From Desulfosporosinus sp. (GTDB taxonomy: Bacteria; Campylobacterota; Campylobacteria; Campylobacterales; Arcobacteraceae): a stretch of 37,644 nt of DNA. The notes beneath the pieces are model-generated. The model did no database searches and had not been told where the DNA came from. It was given only the letters and a program-made list of their open reading frames with translations. Position numbers and translations under genes: made by a program. Below are positions 1 to 11,111 of this stretch, in pieces; the first letter of the stretch is position 1, and each line of letters begins with the position of its first letter. The DNA is taken from assembly GCA_020719775.1 (NCBI GenBank), contig DYPS01000017.1, positions 1 through 37,644 of the forward strand. Reading direction: 5' to 3'.

Positions 1-44
1 AACCCCAACCCCAACCCCAACCCCAACCCCAACCCCAACCCCAA
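1..44. repeat. Telomeric repeat (C4A2)
   Basis: Seven perfect tandem AACCCC units followed by AA, then ordinary AT-rich sequence. This is the C-strand of the G4T2 telomere known from Tetrahymena and relatives. It marks the physical left end of a macronuclear chromosome. Paramecium telomeres usually mix G4T2 with G3T3, and no such variant is seen in these seven units. Confidence 0.97.
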
Positions 45-394
45 AGAAAATAATAATAATGTTCAATCTACTATACTACACTAAAAATATTATTAAAGAT
101 AATTCGTTCAAAGTTACTATATAAAAATTTGTGCATTTTATTTATATAAAAAAATTATGTTTGATATTCAAGCCTTAAAGTTTTTTACATTTTAATTTCC
201 TTTTTATTTAATCGAATGAGGTTTTTTTTTATTAATAAAAAACCTTTTTAACTTCTTACTTACTTATATATATTAAGCTGAATTATTTGTTATGTTATGT
301 TATGTATATGTAAAATTCATTATATCGCATAATATAAGTTGTTTAAATATATATATTATCACTCTATACTTGAAATAACCAGTTTTTATCAAGC
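45..394. other. Subtelomeric non-coding spacer
   Basis: About 350 bases of very AT-rich DNA between the telomere and the first start codon. I see no gene in it. It has long T-runs near 220-230 and a short TTATG pentamer run at 289-306. It must contain the promoter of the Polo-like kinase gene, but no recognisable motif stands out. Confidence 0.7.
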
Positions 395-2115
395 ATGCTC
401 AGTCTTTAGAACAACTCCGATAATAAAAAGTATCTTAGGGATAAGATTAACGGAAAAACCTACTGCAAAGGTAGTTTTATAATAATTTAAGGGAAGCTAT
501 TAGGTACTGGAGGATTCGCAAAATGCTATTAAGCTATTGATCAGGATGATACCAGGCTTTATGCTGCCAAAGTTATTCCAAAAAAATCAATAAACTAAAA
601 ACGACAGAGATATAAACTGCTGATATAGATAAAAATTCATAAAGAACTTAAGCATAAACACATAGTGTAATTCATTGAGGCCTTTGAAGATAAATAAAAC
701 ATTTACATTCTGTTAGAGTATTGCAGAAATTATACATTAAAAGATTTAGTAAAAAGAAGAAAAAGACTTACTGAGCATTAAACCAGAGTATATGTCGGGC
801 AGGTTGTGAAAGCTTTAATTTATATTCATCAACATGGAGTAATTCATAGAGATCTGAAGTTAGGTACAATTTATTTTATACAGGAAACATTTTAATAAAT
901 GATCAAATGGAAGCAAAAATATGTGATTTCGGATTATCAACAAGAATAAAAAATTAAGGATAAGTAAAAAAAACAATCTGCGGGACACCAAATTATATTG
1001 CACCATAGATTTTATAATAAAATGGCCACTCATATGAAGTAGATATTTGGTCTATCGGTGTAATAATGTTCACTTTATTATTTGGGAAACCTCCATTTGA
1101 AGATAACACTGTTGAGCAGACCTATTAAAATATTAAAAATAATCGATATGTGTTTCCAGCTAATATCCCTTGTAGTCTCGCCTCAAAAGATCTGATTAAT
1201 CGAATTTTGGTCATGGATCCTTCAAAAAGATTAGGCCTTCAATAGATTTTAGAACATTAATTTATGATAGTCCCTTAAGGAGTTCCTTATAATTTGCCAG
1301 TTTCTTCACTTGCAGTTCCTCCTTTATCTTTGGAAACAATTCCAACCAGGCTGAATTTAAATGATATGAATTTGTAGATTTCTGATTAAATAGAAGGAGA
1401 TTAACATAGTGGTCAAATGACCTAGAGACTTAAATAAAGTACATCATTATAAGTTACGAAAAATAATCAAAAAAAATAGGCGTTTCAGCTACCATTCATT
1501 GCAGTTCAATAGATTTTCAAGCACAAAGGTTGTTATGGGTATCTCCTTACAAATGGAATTGTTGGAATGTTGGTCAAATAAGCAAAATTGAACCTAATTT
1601 TATAGTTCGGCCAATAAAACTATTACGTTATTCAATAGAGCAAAAAACCACAAAAACATCCAATTCCTTCATAAACATAACAAACTGAGTAAATATAGCG
1701 CTTACTTCATTTCAAGGCATACTATAATGATAAATACTCCTTATTTAAGTTGGAATAAATGAACAAAAGAACTCCTTAGTCATAAAACTAAAAAATGATT
1801 TCAATGAGCAGAGGACTGAATATAACTGAAAACTAAATTGTTACAAGACTTTCAAACGCAGTTATTCAGCTTCATTTTCCAGACTTGACATCTTTATCAA
1901 TAAACCGAAATGACTAAAGAGGAATCTACTTAATTGACAAAAAGGGTAAAAAATCATAGATAAACTACAATTAGTGCAAAAGCAATAAACTAAAGACAAA
2001 GATTCGTCGATTCAGCAATCTGATTCAAAAGTTAAGCTGCAACTAATAATAATAATAAGAGGAATAGCAAGGAGAATAGTAATAAGAATAATACAGCGTT
2101 TAATAAAACGAGTGA
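395..2115 (+). CDS. Polo-like kinase (Ser/Thr kinase with polo boxes)
   Basis: A 566-residue protein, read with TAA/TAG as Gln and joined across one 20-nt intron (864-883). The kinase domain spans about residues 30-290: glycine loop [11 protein letters not shown] (from residue 37), catalytic Lys59 in [16 protein letters not shown] (from 151), DFG, and a T-loop [10 protein letters not shown] with the activating Thr at 187. DLKLGN and the post-kinase segment [12 protein letters not shown] are hallmarks of the Polo family. Two polo-box-like segments follow: [16 protein letters not shown] (about 370) and [13 protein letters not shown] (about 475). Polo kinases drive mitotic entry, spindle and basal-body cycles. 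The C-terminus is Q/E-rich. The start is the only sensible ATG before the kinase domain. By hand alignment the phosphopeptide-binding residues of the polo boxes look replaced. The PLK family call is firm; the subfamily is not. Confidence 0.93.
864..883 (+). other. Intron, 20 nt (Polo-like kinase)
   Basis: Starts GTACAA and ends ATACAG. Removing it joins TTA-G to GA-AAC and restores the conserved DLKLGNILIND of the kinase catalytic loop. Left in, the frame is lost. It is a phase 1 intron. Confidence 0.95.
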
Positions 2116-2538
2116 GCAATCCAATCTAATGAATTTTCTTTATTATTGCTCATTTATGTCATAAAGCTTAGCGATATGATTTTAATAATCGTTTCCTTGA
2201 TAAAAGCATAAATATTTTCATAATAAATAATTATAGAATTTGAAGTATGGTATGTTATGTTATGGTTTGGTGTTATTTAGCTTATGTATTTTTGAAGTTT
2301 CCTAAATAGGAAAACATATAATCATTTATTTTTGTGTTTAAATTTGTTATAATATCGTGTTTGTTATAATAATCTTGGCTACTTATAATCTATATCTGCT
2401 CCAAAAATCACTTCAATCGGTTCCAAATCACTTCAATCTTTTTTAAACTATTCATTATATCCGCTCTTTTTCTAATTTGATTCTTTGTAATTTTTTAATT
2501 CATAGTATCCAGTCTGTCATCAGTTTTGACATTCACGC
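2116..2538. other. Intergenic spacer, no gene seen
   Basis: About 420 bases between two genes in the same direction. AT-rich, with a TATGTTATGTTATGG run at 2251-2265 resembling the run near the telomere. It must hold the 3' end of the kinase transcript and the cyclin promoter. No RNA gene or coding sequence was recognised. Confidence 0.6.
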
Positions 2539-3399
2539 ATGGAGAACTTGACTAATCTTATCGATACCAAATTGCATGTGGAAAAGATGTGCAGCAAGAG
2601 GATCAAATAGTCTACTCAACCCCTGACCTCTCAGTCCTCTACTCAACCTTTAGCCAAATACGACATCAATATGCAGATGAAGGAATACAAGTCTGAACAG
2701 TTCCGAGCTTTAACAAACTTTTAGTGGACCTCAAAAAACACTTATACACAGAAATAACTGGTCGTGAGAGAGAGTGCATTCAAATGGGTCTTGACCAAAT
2801 GTCAAGATGCTTTTCAGCTAAGACACAAAACTTTGGAACTGACTATGAAACTTTTTGATGTTTATGAAAACAAAATATCTGCAGATTGTGCAGGCAGGGA
2901 CTCCAAGAATGTTTTGCCAGAAAAAACTTTGTTGATTTTGGATTTACTCACTATTTTGTATATGACAGCTAAGTATGAAGAAATTTACCCTCCAGCTTTA
3001 TCATAGTTTGTAATGATGGTTAATGAAGATTTTGTAAACTCAGACATAATACAGAATTAAATGAAGATTCTTTTTACATTATAGACTCTCAATTATACAA
3101 CAGTTTCAGATTTTTATAAACACATAAATGATAAAAATATGCCTTATTGGGCTTATTATTGCTACGTAGGTTATGATCTTTCAGCTTCCAGTAGATAAAT
3201 TGCCGCCGACATCTCAACTTTTATTACGCAATTAAAAAAAAGTGGGGATGGAGAACTTAAAGGATGTATTGAAGGATTAATTCAAAACGAGAGCATGTGC
3301 CAGATTTTCCAGCAAATGTTCAAATCTTTCAGATAAAAGCAAAAAGTGTAGTCAATTCAAGCTCCCCTACGAACAAAAAAAGGTTTTTGGAGAATATGA
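2539..3399 (+). CDS. Cyclin, cyclin-box protein (B/A-like)
   Basis: An intronless 286-residue protein. The cyclin N-terminal fold begins near residue 76 with MRESAFKWVL, matching the MR..L.DWL start of mitotic cyclins. A helix with the LFDVYENKI region follows, then LYMTAKYEEIYPPALSQF, equivalent to the cyclin signature A.KYEE.YPP. A weaker C-terminal fold appears to follow (residues about 170-240). Cyclins bind and activate cyclin-dependent kinases. The N-terminal 75 residues are short and S/T/Q-rich, and I saw no clear RxxL destruction box. The gene lies 423 bases downstream of the Polo-like kinase on the same strand. The class (A, B or other) cannot be fixed by eye. Confidence 0.82.
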
Positions 3400-3658
3400 C
3401 TACTTAAACTATGCATAAACTTGCAAAGCTCCGGATCAAACTGATCATGGCAGCCTTCATGTTTTGTTATTCATACAATCAAATCAAATCTATTATAAAC
3501 TACTTTATTTATTTTTCTTATAAATTAAATTATCCTCTATGTGTCAATTAATATTCTTCATTCTTTCTCCTTATATTTATTCTTATATTTATAGTTAATT
3601 TTTATAGAATGAAAATATTATAAAAACTTCGAATATCATTTTATAAGTAAGCTCATCT

Positions 3659-6600
3659 TCATCTCTTTTATAAGATTTATTATTTTATGTATGTAGCTAT
3701 CTTTGGATTACGGTTTATTTAGTCGATTGGGATAAATGTTAATATGTATTCAGTTGCTGCTATTTTTTGCTATAAGTTTTGGTAAAACTTGAACCACCCC
3801 ACTAATAAAAATGTGAAATTTATTATACACATGGTCAGCATTACTGCAAAAACTGCAGTATCTCCTCCATTTATCAATGTGTAAACTCCATCTCTATATG
3901 CTAAAGTTAGCTTTCTCCAATGAGATTTGAGAAGGTATTGAATGTTTCGTTCAGTAATAAGTTTCTCATAAGATAGAATATCATCCGTTTAGGTTGAATT
4001 GACGGAGCCATCAGAGGCATAGGAAATTAGACTGTTATACTTTGATGTTACCATACTCATATATTGCGAAACTATGACATTGAGACCAAAACTTTCCCCA
4101 AAAACAGTCTGACATTGCGCCGTACTAATTCCAGACTGCGCACACAGATCATTATACTGAAGATTATTGAAACTATCCAAATAAATCGAATCAAAGACAG
4201 TCCCGATAAGATAAAATTGGACTGGCAAACCAGAGTAGATACTATTCAATGTGTTATACTCTTTTGATATACTTGCTAAACTTGAATTCACAGGTTTTTA
4301 TTTGAAAGGAATTGTTGGATCTAAGGCATATGAGTTCTAAATTTAATATAAAACATACCATCATATTTATAACTAAAGAAAATTGCTTCTATAGCTTAAA
4401 AACCTTTCTGGCAGTTGCAATAGAAAATTATAAAGTTGAGCTTCCTGAATTATAGAAGAAGAGAACAAATATGTGGAAGAATAAAAGAAGTAAGAGGAAA
4501 CCGAGTGTCGCAATCATGAAATTGTTTGTTGTCTTTTATTATCCCATCACTGTTCTTTTTTTTTGCTTTGGTCGCTTTTTTTATTATTCGTTTAGGCCTG
4601 CATCCGACCCTTATGAAGCCATAGAGACAGCTTCCATATCTTACTGATTTTACGATGATAGTCTTTGAATAAACCTTTCGCATTCCTTTTGGATCGAAGT
4701 ACAAGCTTTTCTAGGAATTTAAAAAAACACTTATAAAATTTATGCTTTTTTTTTAATAACTAATCGAAGGAACACATTTTTTATAATTAATGCTACAACG
4801 AAAATTCCAATTGCTAAGCTGAGAAATATAACATGAGCATTTCTCATGCCACTTATATTATTATCAAAAGCAGTTTTAGCAAGTAAAATTTAATTATGCA
4901 CTTTTTCTAAGATGTTGTTAACTGTGTTATAATTCACAAAAAATGCGTCAGAGTTAGATTGATCCAAAATGGTTGGATACAATAATAGACTATTCGCTTA
5001 CGAAGTAAGTTTGTTTAATGCGAATCCAAGCATCATTGTTTAGTTGGTTCCGTCACTATAATGCAGCAAAGTGCTTTATCCATGGGGATATTTGGTCAGA
5101 TATGTGCCATATAGGTTAATTTAAGCCGTCAAAAGATTGAGCTAATCAGTCGTCCTAAGATATTTTGAAAAATAAACGGCATACATTTTCATGTACAGAA
5201 TCTACGAGGATAGTTAGTTTATTTGCCTTATTTTTTCACAAGAACTCATCATATTTTCATATAAATTCATGGAGATGACGTACTGAATAATGTAGAGCAA
5301 GCTTGAGGAAAATAGGATCAAAAATGTCAAGATCTTCAAAATTGAGATATTTTTATTACTTGTTTCTTTTTAAAGTATACTGCTTAGTTAGATTGGCCTT
5401 ATGTTTCCTTGCCCTTACATATCTTAAATTTATTTTTATACCTCTCCAATATCAAATTCTGATTCTTCTGTGATGTTAAAAACTTCTCTGATGCCTTTCT
5501 TTTAAAGTCTTTTTGTTTTTATATCCTCGCCATATACTTTTTGCTTTCTTTGTTCAATGACATTCTACTATTTAATTGGATTTCTTGAAAAATATTTGCT
5601 CACTGAACTTAAACAGCTCTTCGCCATTTAGTCTGCGTTTTATACGACTCCACCTTTGAATTTTAGTTGCATTTACAGTGACTCTTACATTTAGCCGATA
5701 TCACTTTGACTTTATTAGGGAGATCTTTTATTAACTACTTGATAGACGAAGTTAAAATTACTTCCTGAATGCCTTGTTTATTTAATGTTGCTTAAAGCTA
5801 AATCTTTTTGATTATTTGATAAGATAGTTCTTTGGAACTTCAGTATTAAGCCAATGCTACCAGTTATTGTAATACTAATGTCATCTACTGATATATTAAA
5901 AAGAGTGATTTATGTGTGATATTGTCCTTGATCTATCTCATAGGTCCGAGTCACTTCAATTTCACAAGATTATTTCTAATCGACCATTCTTTGTTTAAGG
6001 TCCGAAAAATTTGGGATTATTTATGTTATTAGCATCTTCTTTTTTAGATTTACTTTACCATATAATTATGGATATATTCCTAGCATAGCAGAGCTGACTT
6101 CACTTATCTGATCATTTAAATCAAGAACCAAAAAGGCACTTTATTTGACCCATAAGTCTCTTTTAATACTGGCATATACTTCCGAAGATTGAGAAAGCAT
6201 ATTTTTTACCGGCTTAATCATGATAGAGAATGGAAACAGATAACCGTCCTTTGACTTACCCCACACAACTCTCTCTTTGTTCATCATTTTTGATTTATTT
6301 GTTTGCTGATAATTCTATAAAATTCTATCATGATAGTTTGCTATCAGTTTTGGCATAATGTCATTTACTTTTCTATTGACAAGTTATCCTTTATTATATC
6401 CAAATATTTTTTATGCTGCTAAGTTTACTTGGTACATCACTCCTGGATTTTTACCATCAAATTCTAAAAAGATTATGCCATTTTATTAAACTCCAACGTT
6501 ACTGTTTCCTTCAGCATCGACTTAAACCTCTTATCTATTCTTCAATTATTGTTAAATTTTTTTTGCTTATTATAATATTTTTAAACCTTTTTCTTTATCA

Positions 6601-8232
6601 TTGAACATTTTTATTAAGTACCGGGCATACAGATGGTACGATTAAATATTTTTTAGTTTTTGAATTATTTTCCATTAGTTATCGACCCCAATTTTCAAAG
6701 GGAATAGCACATTGGCTAGATCATATAATTTTTTAAGGTTACACTTTGGATCTGCTAAAAAGTACCAAAATTCTGCGAGCATGCTGACACTAACCTCAAT
6801 ATTATGTCTGAATTCTGATATTTCATTATCTTTATTAGCTTTACTACTATTTTAGTTATCAATAAAGAGTTATTCAATCTTTTTCTTAAGATAATACAAT
6901 GCAAATTTTTAGTTTGAATTCACTTAATGATTGTGCGAAAATTTATTATACAATAAGAGCCCTTTTTGCCTGTTTTGAAAAACATCTAACTCATAATTAA
7001 CAATTTAAATAGATAAAGGGAGGAGGTTTGGATGACGATCTTTTTTTCTTTCCGCATGGTAAAGACCGAAGCTATAGCATTATTGAATTGTTTTTAATAG
7101 TCTTTTTTGCTCTATATGATCATCATTTCTAACAACTTTTGTATCTTTAAGTTATGCTAAAGGACATTCTGGATGATCACAAAACTAATGATGTTTTTTA
7201 ATTAAGTTCCAAAGTGTTTTAAAAATTGGATCGTTGACTTTTTGTTATGACTTTTTGACAATATTTAGGATATGTTTTAGTTGACTTAGCATTAAATACA
7301 GATGCTCCATTTTTTTAATCTCATGCTTTTTTTATAAGAATAAACTTTTCCAAGCTTACTTTCTATCTACTCCAAAAGAGCTCACAAGAGCATATATCAG
7401 CATACAGGGAAAGCTATAGCCCCATAAATACCAAAATAGATTATTTGTATTTCCAACATAAGAAGCAGTCATAGTTGAAAAAACATTCAAATATGGTAGA
7501 ACATATGCAATTACTGACGTCCAGGCTATAAAAGTGTAAACCAAAATCCATAAATTATTGATCAAAGGATTACAGTAGTTATTATTGCTTGAATAAAACA
7601 GGTACAAGGTAATCGTAAAAATGACTGCAAACTTCCTTTGACTATCTAATGATTAAAAAATAGAACTATTCGTAATGAAGCCGATGATTACCTTGTATGC
7701 AAAGTCAAAAATTGCTATATTTCCACTTGTCATCGAAAGGTAATTGTAATTATCATAAAATGGATAATAGTAGTAGCTTCTGAGCAAGATTATAAAGCTG
7801 TATACAACTATCAGAAGAATGCTACCAGCTTGATACTTACTTTATCCTTGGCACCAAGCAGATCCATTAAAGCATTGCATAGTGCATTCTACATATATTA
7901 GTCCTATGGCTTCCATAAATAGCAGACTATATCCGTATAAATTGCTGAAACTTTTGAAGATAAAACTAGTAGCTATTAGAACTATGGCCAAACTTAACAG
8001 AACAATTTATATTAAAAAGACTGAAAAGTATGGAATTTGAAGCGATTATAGATAATTCGGATTTATCTGAATGTTAATATATTTGTACAAGTTAGTAAAG
8101 TTTTGCGGAGTATAATCCGAGTGAGATAAATATTATCGGAATGAAGAGCACAGGCCATGAGTTGAAATTCTTGACTTCGTTAAATTGCAGCTAGAAGATG
8201 TAAGGGTCTTTGTTTTTATCCGTTTTCTACAT
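3659..8232 (-). CDS. Multipass membrane protein with PAS domain (ciliate TmcB-like)
   Basis: Three exons (8232-8089, 8066-4359, 4336-3659) with two 22-nt introns give 1509 residues. The N-terminal third (about 30-310) is a run of hydrophobic segments, for example WILVYTFIAWTSVIAYVLPY. Near residue 340 comes a conserved Cys/His motif HHQFCDHPECPL. A PAS-like domain lies near 580-690, with NDIMPKLIANYHDRILQ and GKSKDGYLFPFSIMI. The C-terminal part has four further membrane segments (near 960, 1127, 1240 and 1446). Between them is the motif ILQVFFQIPRK, and it ends with LTFIPIDQINRNPKI. Ciliates carry many such large PAS/transmembrane genes of unknown role, probably sensory. The ligand and output are unknown, and no cyclase or kinase domain was seen. 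Convergent with the cyclin and divergent from the N/Q/K-rich gene. Confidence 0.85.
4337..4358 (-). other. Intron, 22 nt (PAS membrane protein, second)
   Basis: Minus strand, begins GTATG and ends TTTAG, phase 0. Joins the exon ending in a membrane segment plus VINMM to the exon starting NSYALDPTI. Without removal the frame hits TGA soon after. Confidence 0.9.
8067..8088 (-). other. Intron, 22 nt (PAS membrane protein, first)
   Basis: On the minus strand it begins GTACAA and ends ATTCAG. Removal joins the first 48 codons to the long second exon in phase 0 and gives LYQL-INPNYL running into a membrane segment. Without removal the frame is wrong. Confidence 0.9.
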
Positions 8233-8571
8233 CTAAATTTAAATATTCGTTGATTATTATAGATTATCGATTATGAATTATAGATAAATTAGTATAAGTG
8301 CAGTAAAAGCAAATTAACGTAAACTATAATGCTAATAAACTTACTTATGAAGTCTTCATAGATATATCTTTGATTTTTTTATATGATTCTAAAATTGTAA
8401 TAATAGTTTGCGACAGATTTGGAGTATTTGACAGCCAATAATTTTTGTTAACTTTTATTTTAATTGATTTGACAAGAATTTATTAATTTTTATTGATTAA
8501 TTTTTGTATAAATAAAAAGAACTAAAATCTAAACTAAAATTAAATACATTTCTACGCTTTATATAAAAAAT
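8233..8571. promoter_or_regulatory. Divergent intergenic region
   Basis: About 340 bases of AT-rich DNA between two divergently transcribed starts (8232 minus, 8572 plus). It must serve as a bidirectional promoter region. No recognisable element, repeat or RNA gene was seen. Confidence 0.5.
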
Positions 8572-10218
8572 ATGGAACTACGACCGTACGAGGCTTATAC
8601 AGAATAGGACTTAGAGATATTTAGAAGAGAAGCCGCATATAATACTACAAATATAAAACAAATAGATCAATAAAAACATAGTTTTTCTAATAATAAATAA
8701 GCATTTTAAAATTAGAAAGGAGCCAAAAATATAGGAATGAAGCTACTTCGACATTTAGATGCTAATTAATATATCCAGAATGATCCCAATAATAATTGTA
8801 ATAGAACTTAGACAGTTCATAATAATAGAGATAGTTCCCGCAATAACAAGGCTCGGAATCAGAGCCCATCAAAAAAATACTTGAAGGTATATTCGAAGCT
8901 AAATAGCAATAAAAAAGAGTAAGTAGAATAATCAAAAAATAAGAGTGGTTAACTAAAAACTAAAAGAATGTTGTAAAATGATTCCAATATGAAATATGAG
9001 ATTATTCCTGAAAATAATAAGTAAATTTTTGAAGAAACTGCTAAAATAAGGATAAAAGCCATTTTCAATGATTAAAATAATACTTTTACGAATAGGTATA
9101 TCTAAACTGTGAGTACTAGCAACACTAAAAATACTATAAAGCAATTTATAGAGGAAAATTAAATGGCTTAAAAAGAAATGGCTTAAAATACTAAAAAAAG
9201 ATTTAAACAAAATAATTAAAATTTATTAAGCTAAAACTTTAATCATAAATAAAATCGTAATGTCAGCTAGTTTTTGTTAGAAGCTGAGGAAACGCCTATT
9301 AATAAATAGTTAAAAAATACTTAGGCTTAAATTATCAAAAATAATCCTCATATTTAAACTTTTTAAAAAGAAGCTTATTCTTATTCCAAAAGATTTTAGA
9401 AAAATCTAACAAACTTGGAAGAAGGGGTTAAATAATTGTCATTCAGAATTAGAGGCCTATAAGTTAGTGAACTTGAAATATAATCATAAAAAATACATAA
9501 AGTTGCCTCTAGCAGCATAATAAACACAAAGTAAACACAAACTCATGAAAACACTCAGTTTTTAACAAACCTTCAATAATAGAGTCAACCTTAAATACCT
9601 AAAAGCATCAAATAAAAATATTAGCCCTAATTTTAAAGCATAAAATAAGGATATTTAAATGATTCTGCAAATTCTTTCTAGATCGTTTAGGAGTTTAGCT
9701 AACGTTAATTTTCATATATAGGCCGATAAGAAGAAGCTATCGAGTAATTGTAAAAAAATGAGTTTTTAATGTAAAATTATAATAAAAAAATTATAAAGCA
9801 ATAGTCCTCTCAAAAATAACCAGTTTTAAGCTTTAGTAACTTTTTATCAAACCAAAATAATTATCAAGAACAATTTGAAACTGAGATGATTGGCTCTTTA
9901 GAAGTAAGGGAACCAAAAATTAAGGCTAAGGAATCAAAAGATGCGAACATAAATATTTACAAAAATGTCCTTTAGAAAGAGAAAAAGAACTAAACGATCC
10001 ATTAAGAGAGCATTAAATAAAAACAAAAATATTCGACAATGCCATAAAAAAATAGTCCATAAAAAAAGTAAAATGGAAAATTGAACTATTAACTATACAA
10101 AATTAGCAAGTCCAAACATTTCTCAATGCAAAAACAGGCCATTCCCAACAAAAACTTATAAAACAGGAAGTTCATAAAATACAAAGTGACTTATTAAAGA
10201 AAGCTTATAGATATTTGA
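8572..10218 (+). CDS. Asn/Gln/Lys-rich protein of unknown function
   Basis: A continuous frame of 548 codons without introns, using TAA and TAG very heavily for Gln, ending in TGA. The protein is low-complexity: rich in Asn, Gln, Lys and Ser, strongly basic, with no signal peptide, membrane segment or domain that I recognise. The start MELRPYEAYTEQ and a few helix-like patches (for example LTNLEEGVKQLSFRIRGL) are the most ordered parts. A predicted disordered nuclear or cytoskeletal protein is possible but unproven. The absence of TGA across 548 codons on a strand with no competing long gene supports it as real. Confidence 0.75.
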
Positions 10219-10319
10219 TTTTATTCAGAGTTAATAGTTATAGTTTAAATTGAATAAGATAAATAAATAAATTTTGATTAAGCTAATAAGTCGTATGAAT
10301 ATAAAGTGAATCTATATCA

Positions 10320-10379
10320 TTTCAAATTCAAATTCAATTTCAAATTGCTCATAAGTTTAGTTTGAATTCAATTTGAATG
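10320..10379. repeat. Imperfect inverted repeat at convergent gene ends
   Basis: A TTCAAATTCAAATTC-type run (about 10320-10347) faces TTTGAATTCAATTTGAA (10361-10377). They could pair imperfectly into a hairpin that overlaps the stop of the EF-hand gene, just past the end of the N/Q/K-rich gene. It may be chance AT sequence, but its place between two convergent stops suits a 3'-end signal. Confidence 0.4.
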
Positions 10380-10898
10380 GTTGGCCATTAGGCTATAGAA
10401 TTCCTAAATGTTGACCTTTCCATCTCCACTTTTATTGGCGACTTGGATCATTGATTAAATGTCCTTATCTTAAATCCATATGCCGTATTCATTAGCAATA
10501 TGTCTAAGACGTTAAGCAGTGATATGGCCGTTTCTTTAATGGTCATATAAGTTGAATAATCTGTCCATGTCCAGCTTTGAATCTTGTTATGTAACTTTTG
10601 AAGTCATCATAAACAAAAATTGTTCAAAGTCTATTTTCTAATCACCTTCATAAGGCCCAAATTTATTCAATACGCATTGTAAGGTGTAGTGGAGATGATC
10701 CTCTTTTGCTCTTTCACCTAAATCTAAAAGCTCATCTCTTATTTCTAAAGCATCAATGAGGCCAGTTTATTTATCTGCAAACAAATCAAAGAATTATCTC
10801 ACCTCTTGAACTTCAGCAAGAGATACACCAGGTTTGGCATAATCCATGGGGTCGAAGTTGTTCGTTGAGGTCTTAGAGGCTTTTGACTTTGTGCTCAT
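10368..10898 (-). CDS. Centrin/calmodulin-like EF-hand protein
   Basis: An intronless 176-residue protein with four EF-hand-like units. The opening VSLAEVQEVRQFFDLF resembles the centrin start of EF1. Loop 1 (ADKQTGLIDALE) lacks the first Asp. Loop 2 (around GDQKIDFEQF) is degenerate. Loop 3 (DHQRNGHITAQR) has Arg where Glu12 should be. Loop 4 (NKSGDGKVNIQE) is near-canonical. So probably only the last loop binds calcium well. Centrin-like proteins sit in basal bodies, contractile fibres and the cortex of ciliates. A short S/T/K-rich N-terminal extension precedes the fold. Its neighbour on the same strand is the AT-hook gene, 213 bases upstream. Confidence 0.88.
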
Positions 10899-11111
10899 TA
10901 AGTAATTAATTTTTATTTTATTGTAAATAATTAAAAGAATTAAAGAATTAAATAGCTAATTTAAAATTAAATCTAAAAATTAAAAAAGCTTTATTTAATA
11001 AAATAATATAAGTTAAGGGTAGTGAATATCAGTTTGTTTTTTGCTAAATTTTCTGATCAGAGAATGTTTTTAGATGAAAATAGATAGTGTCTTTAGGCTT
11101 TTCATTACATT

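Noticed and set aside
4064-4267. Plus-strand 67-codon frame over the PAS protein 3' exon
   Set aside because: Antisense to a well-supported exon; no recognisable domain and poor composition.
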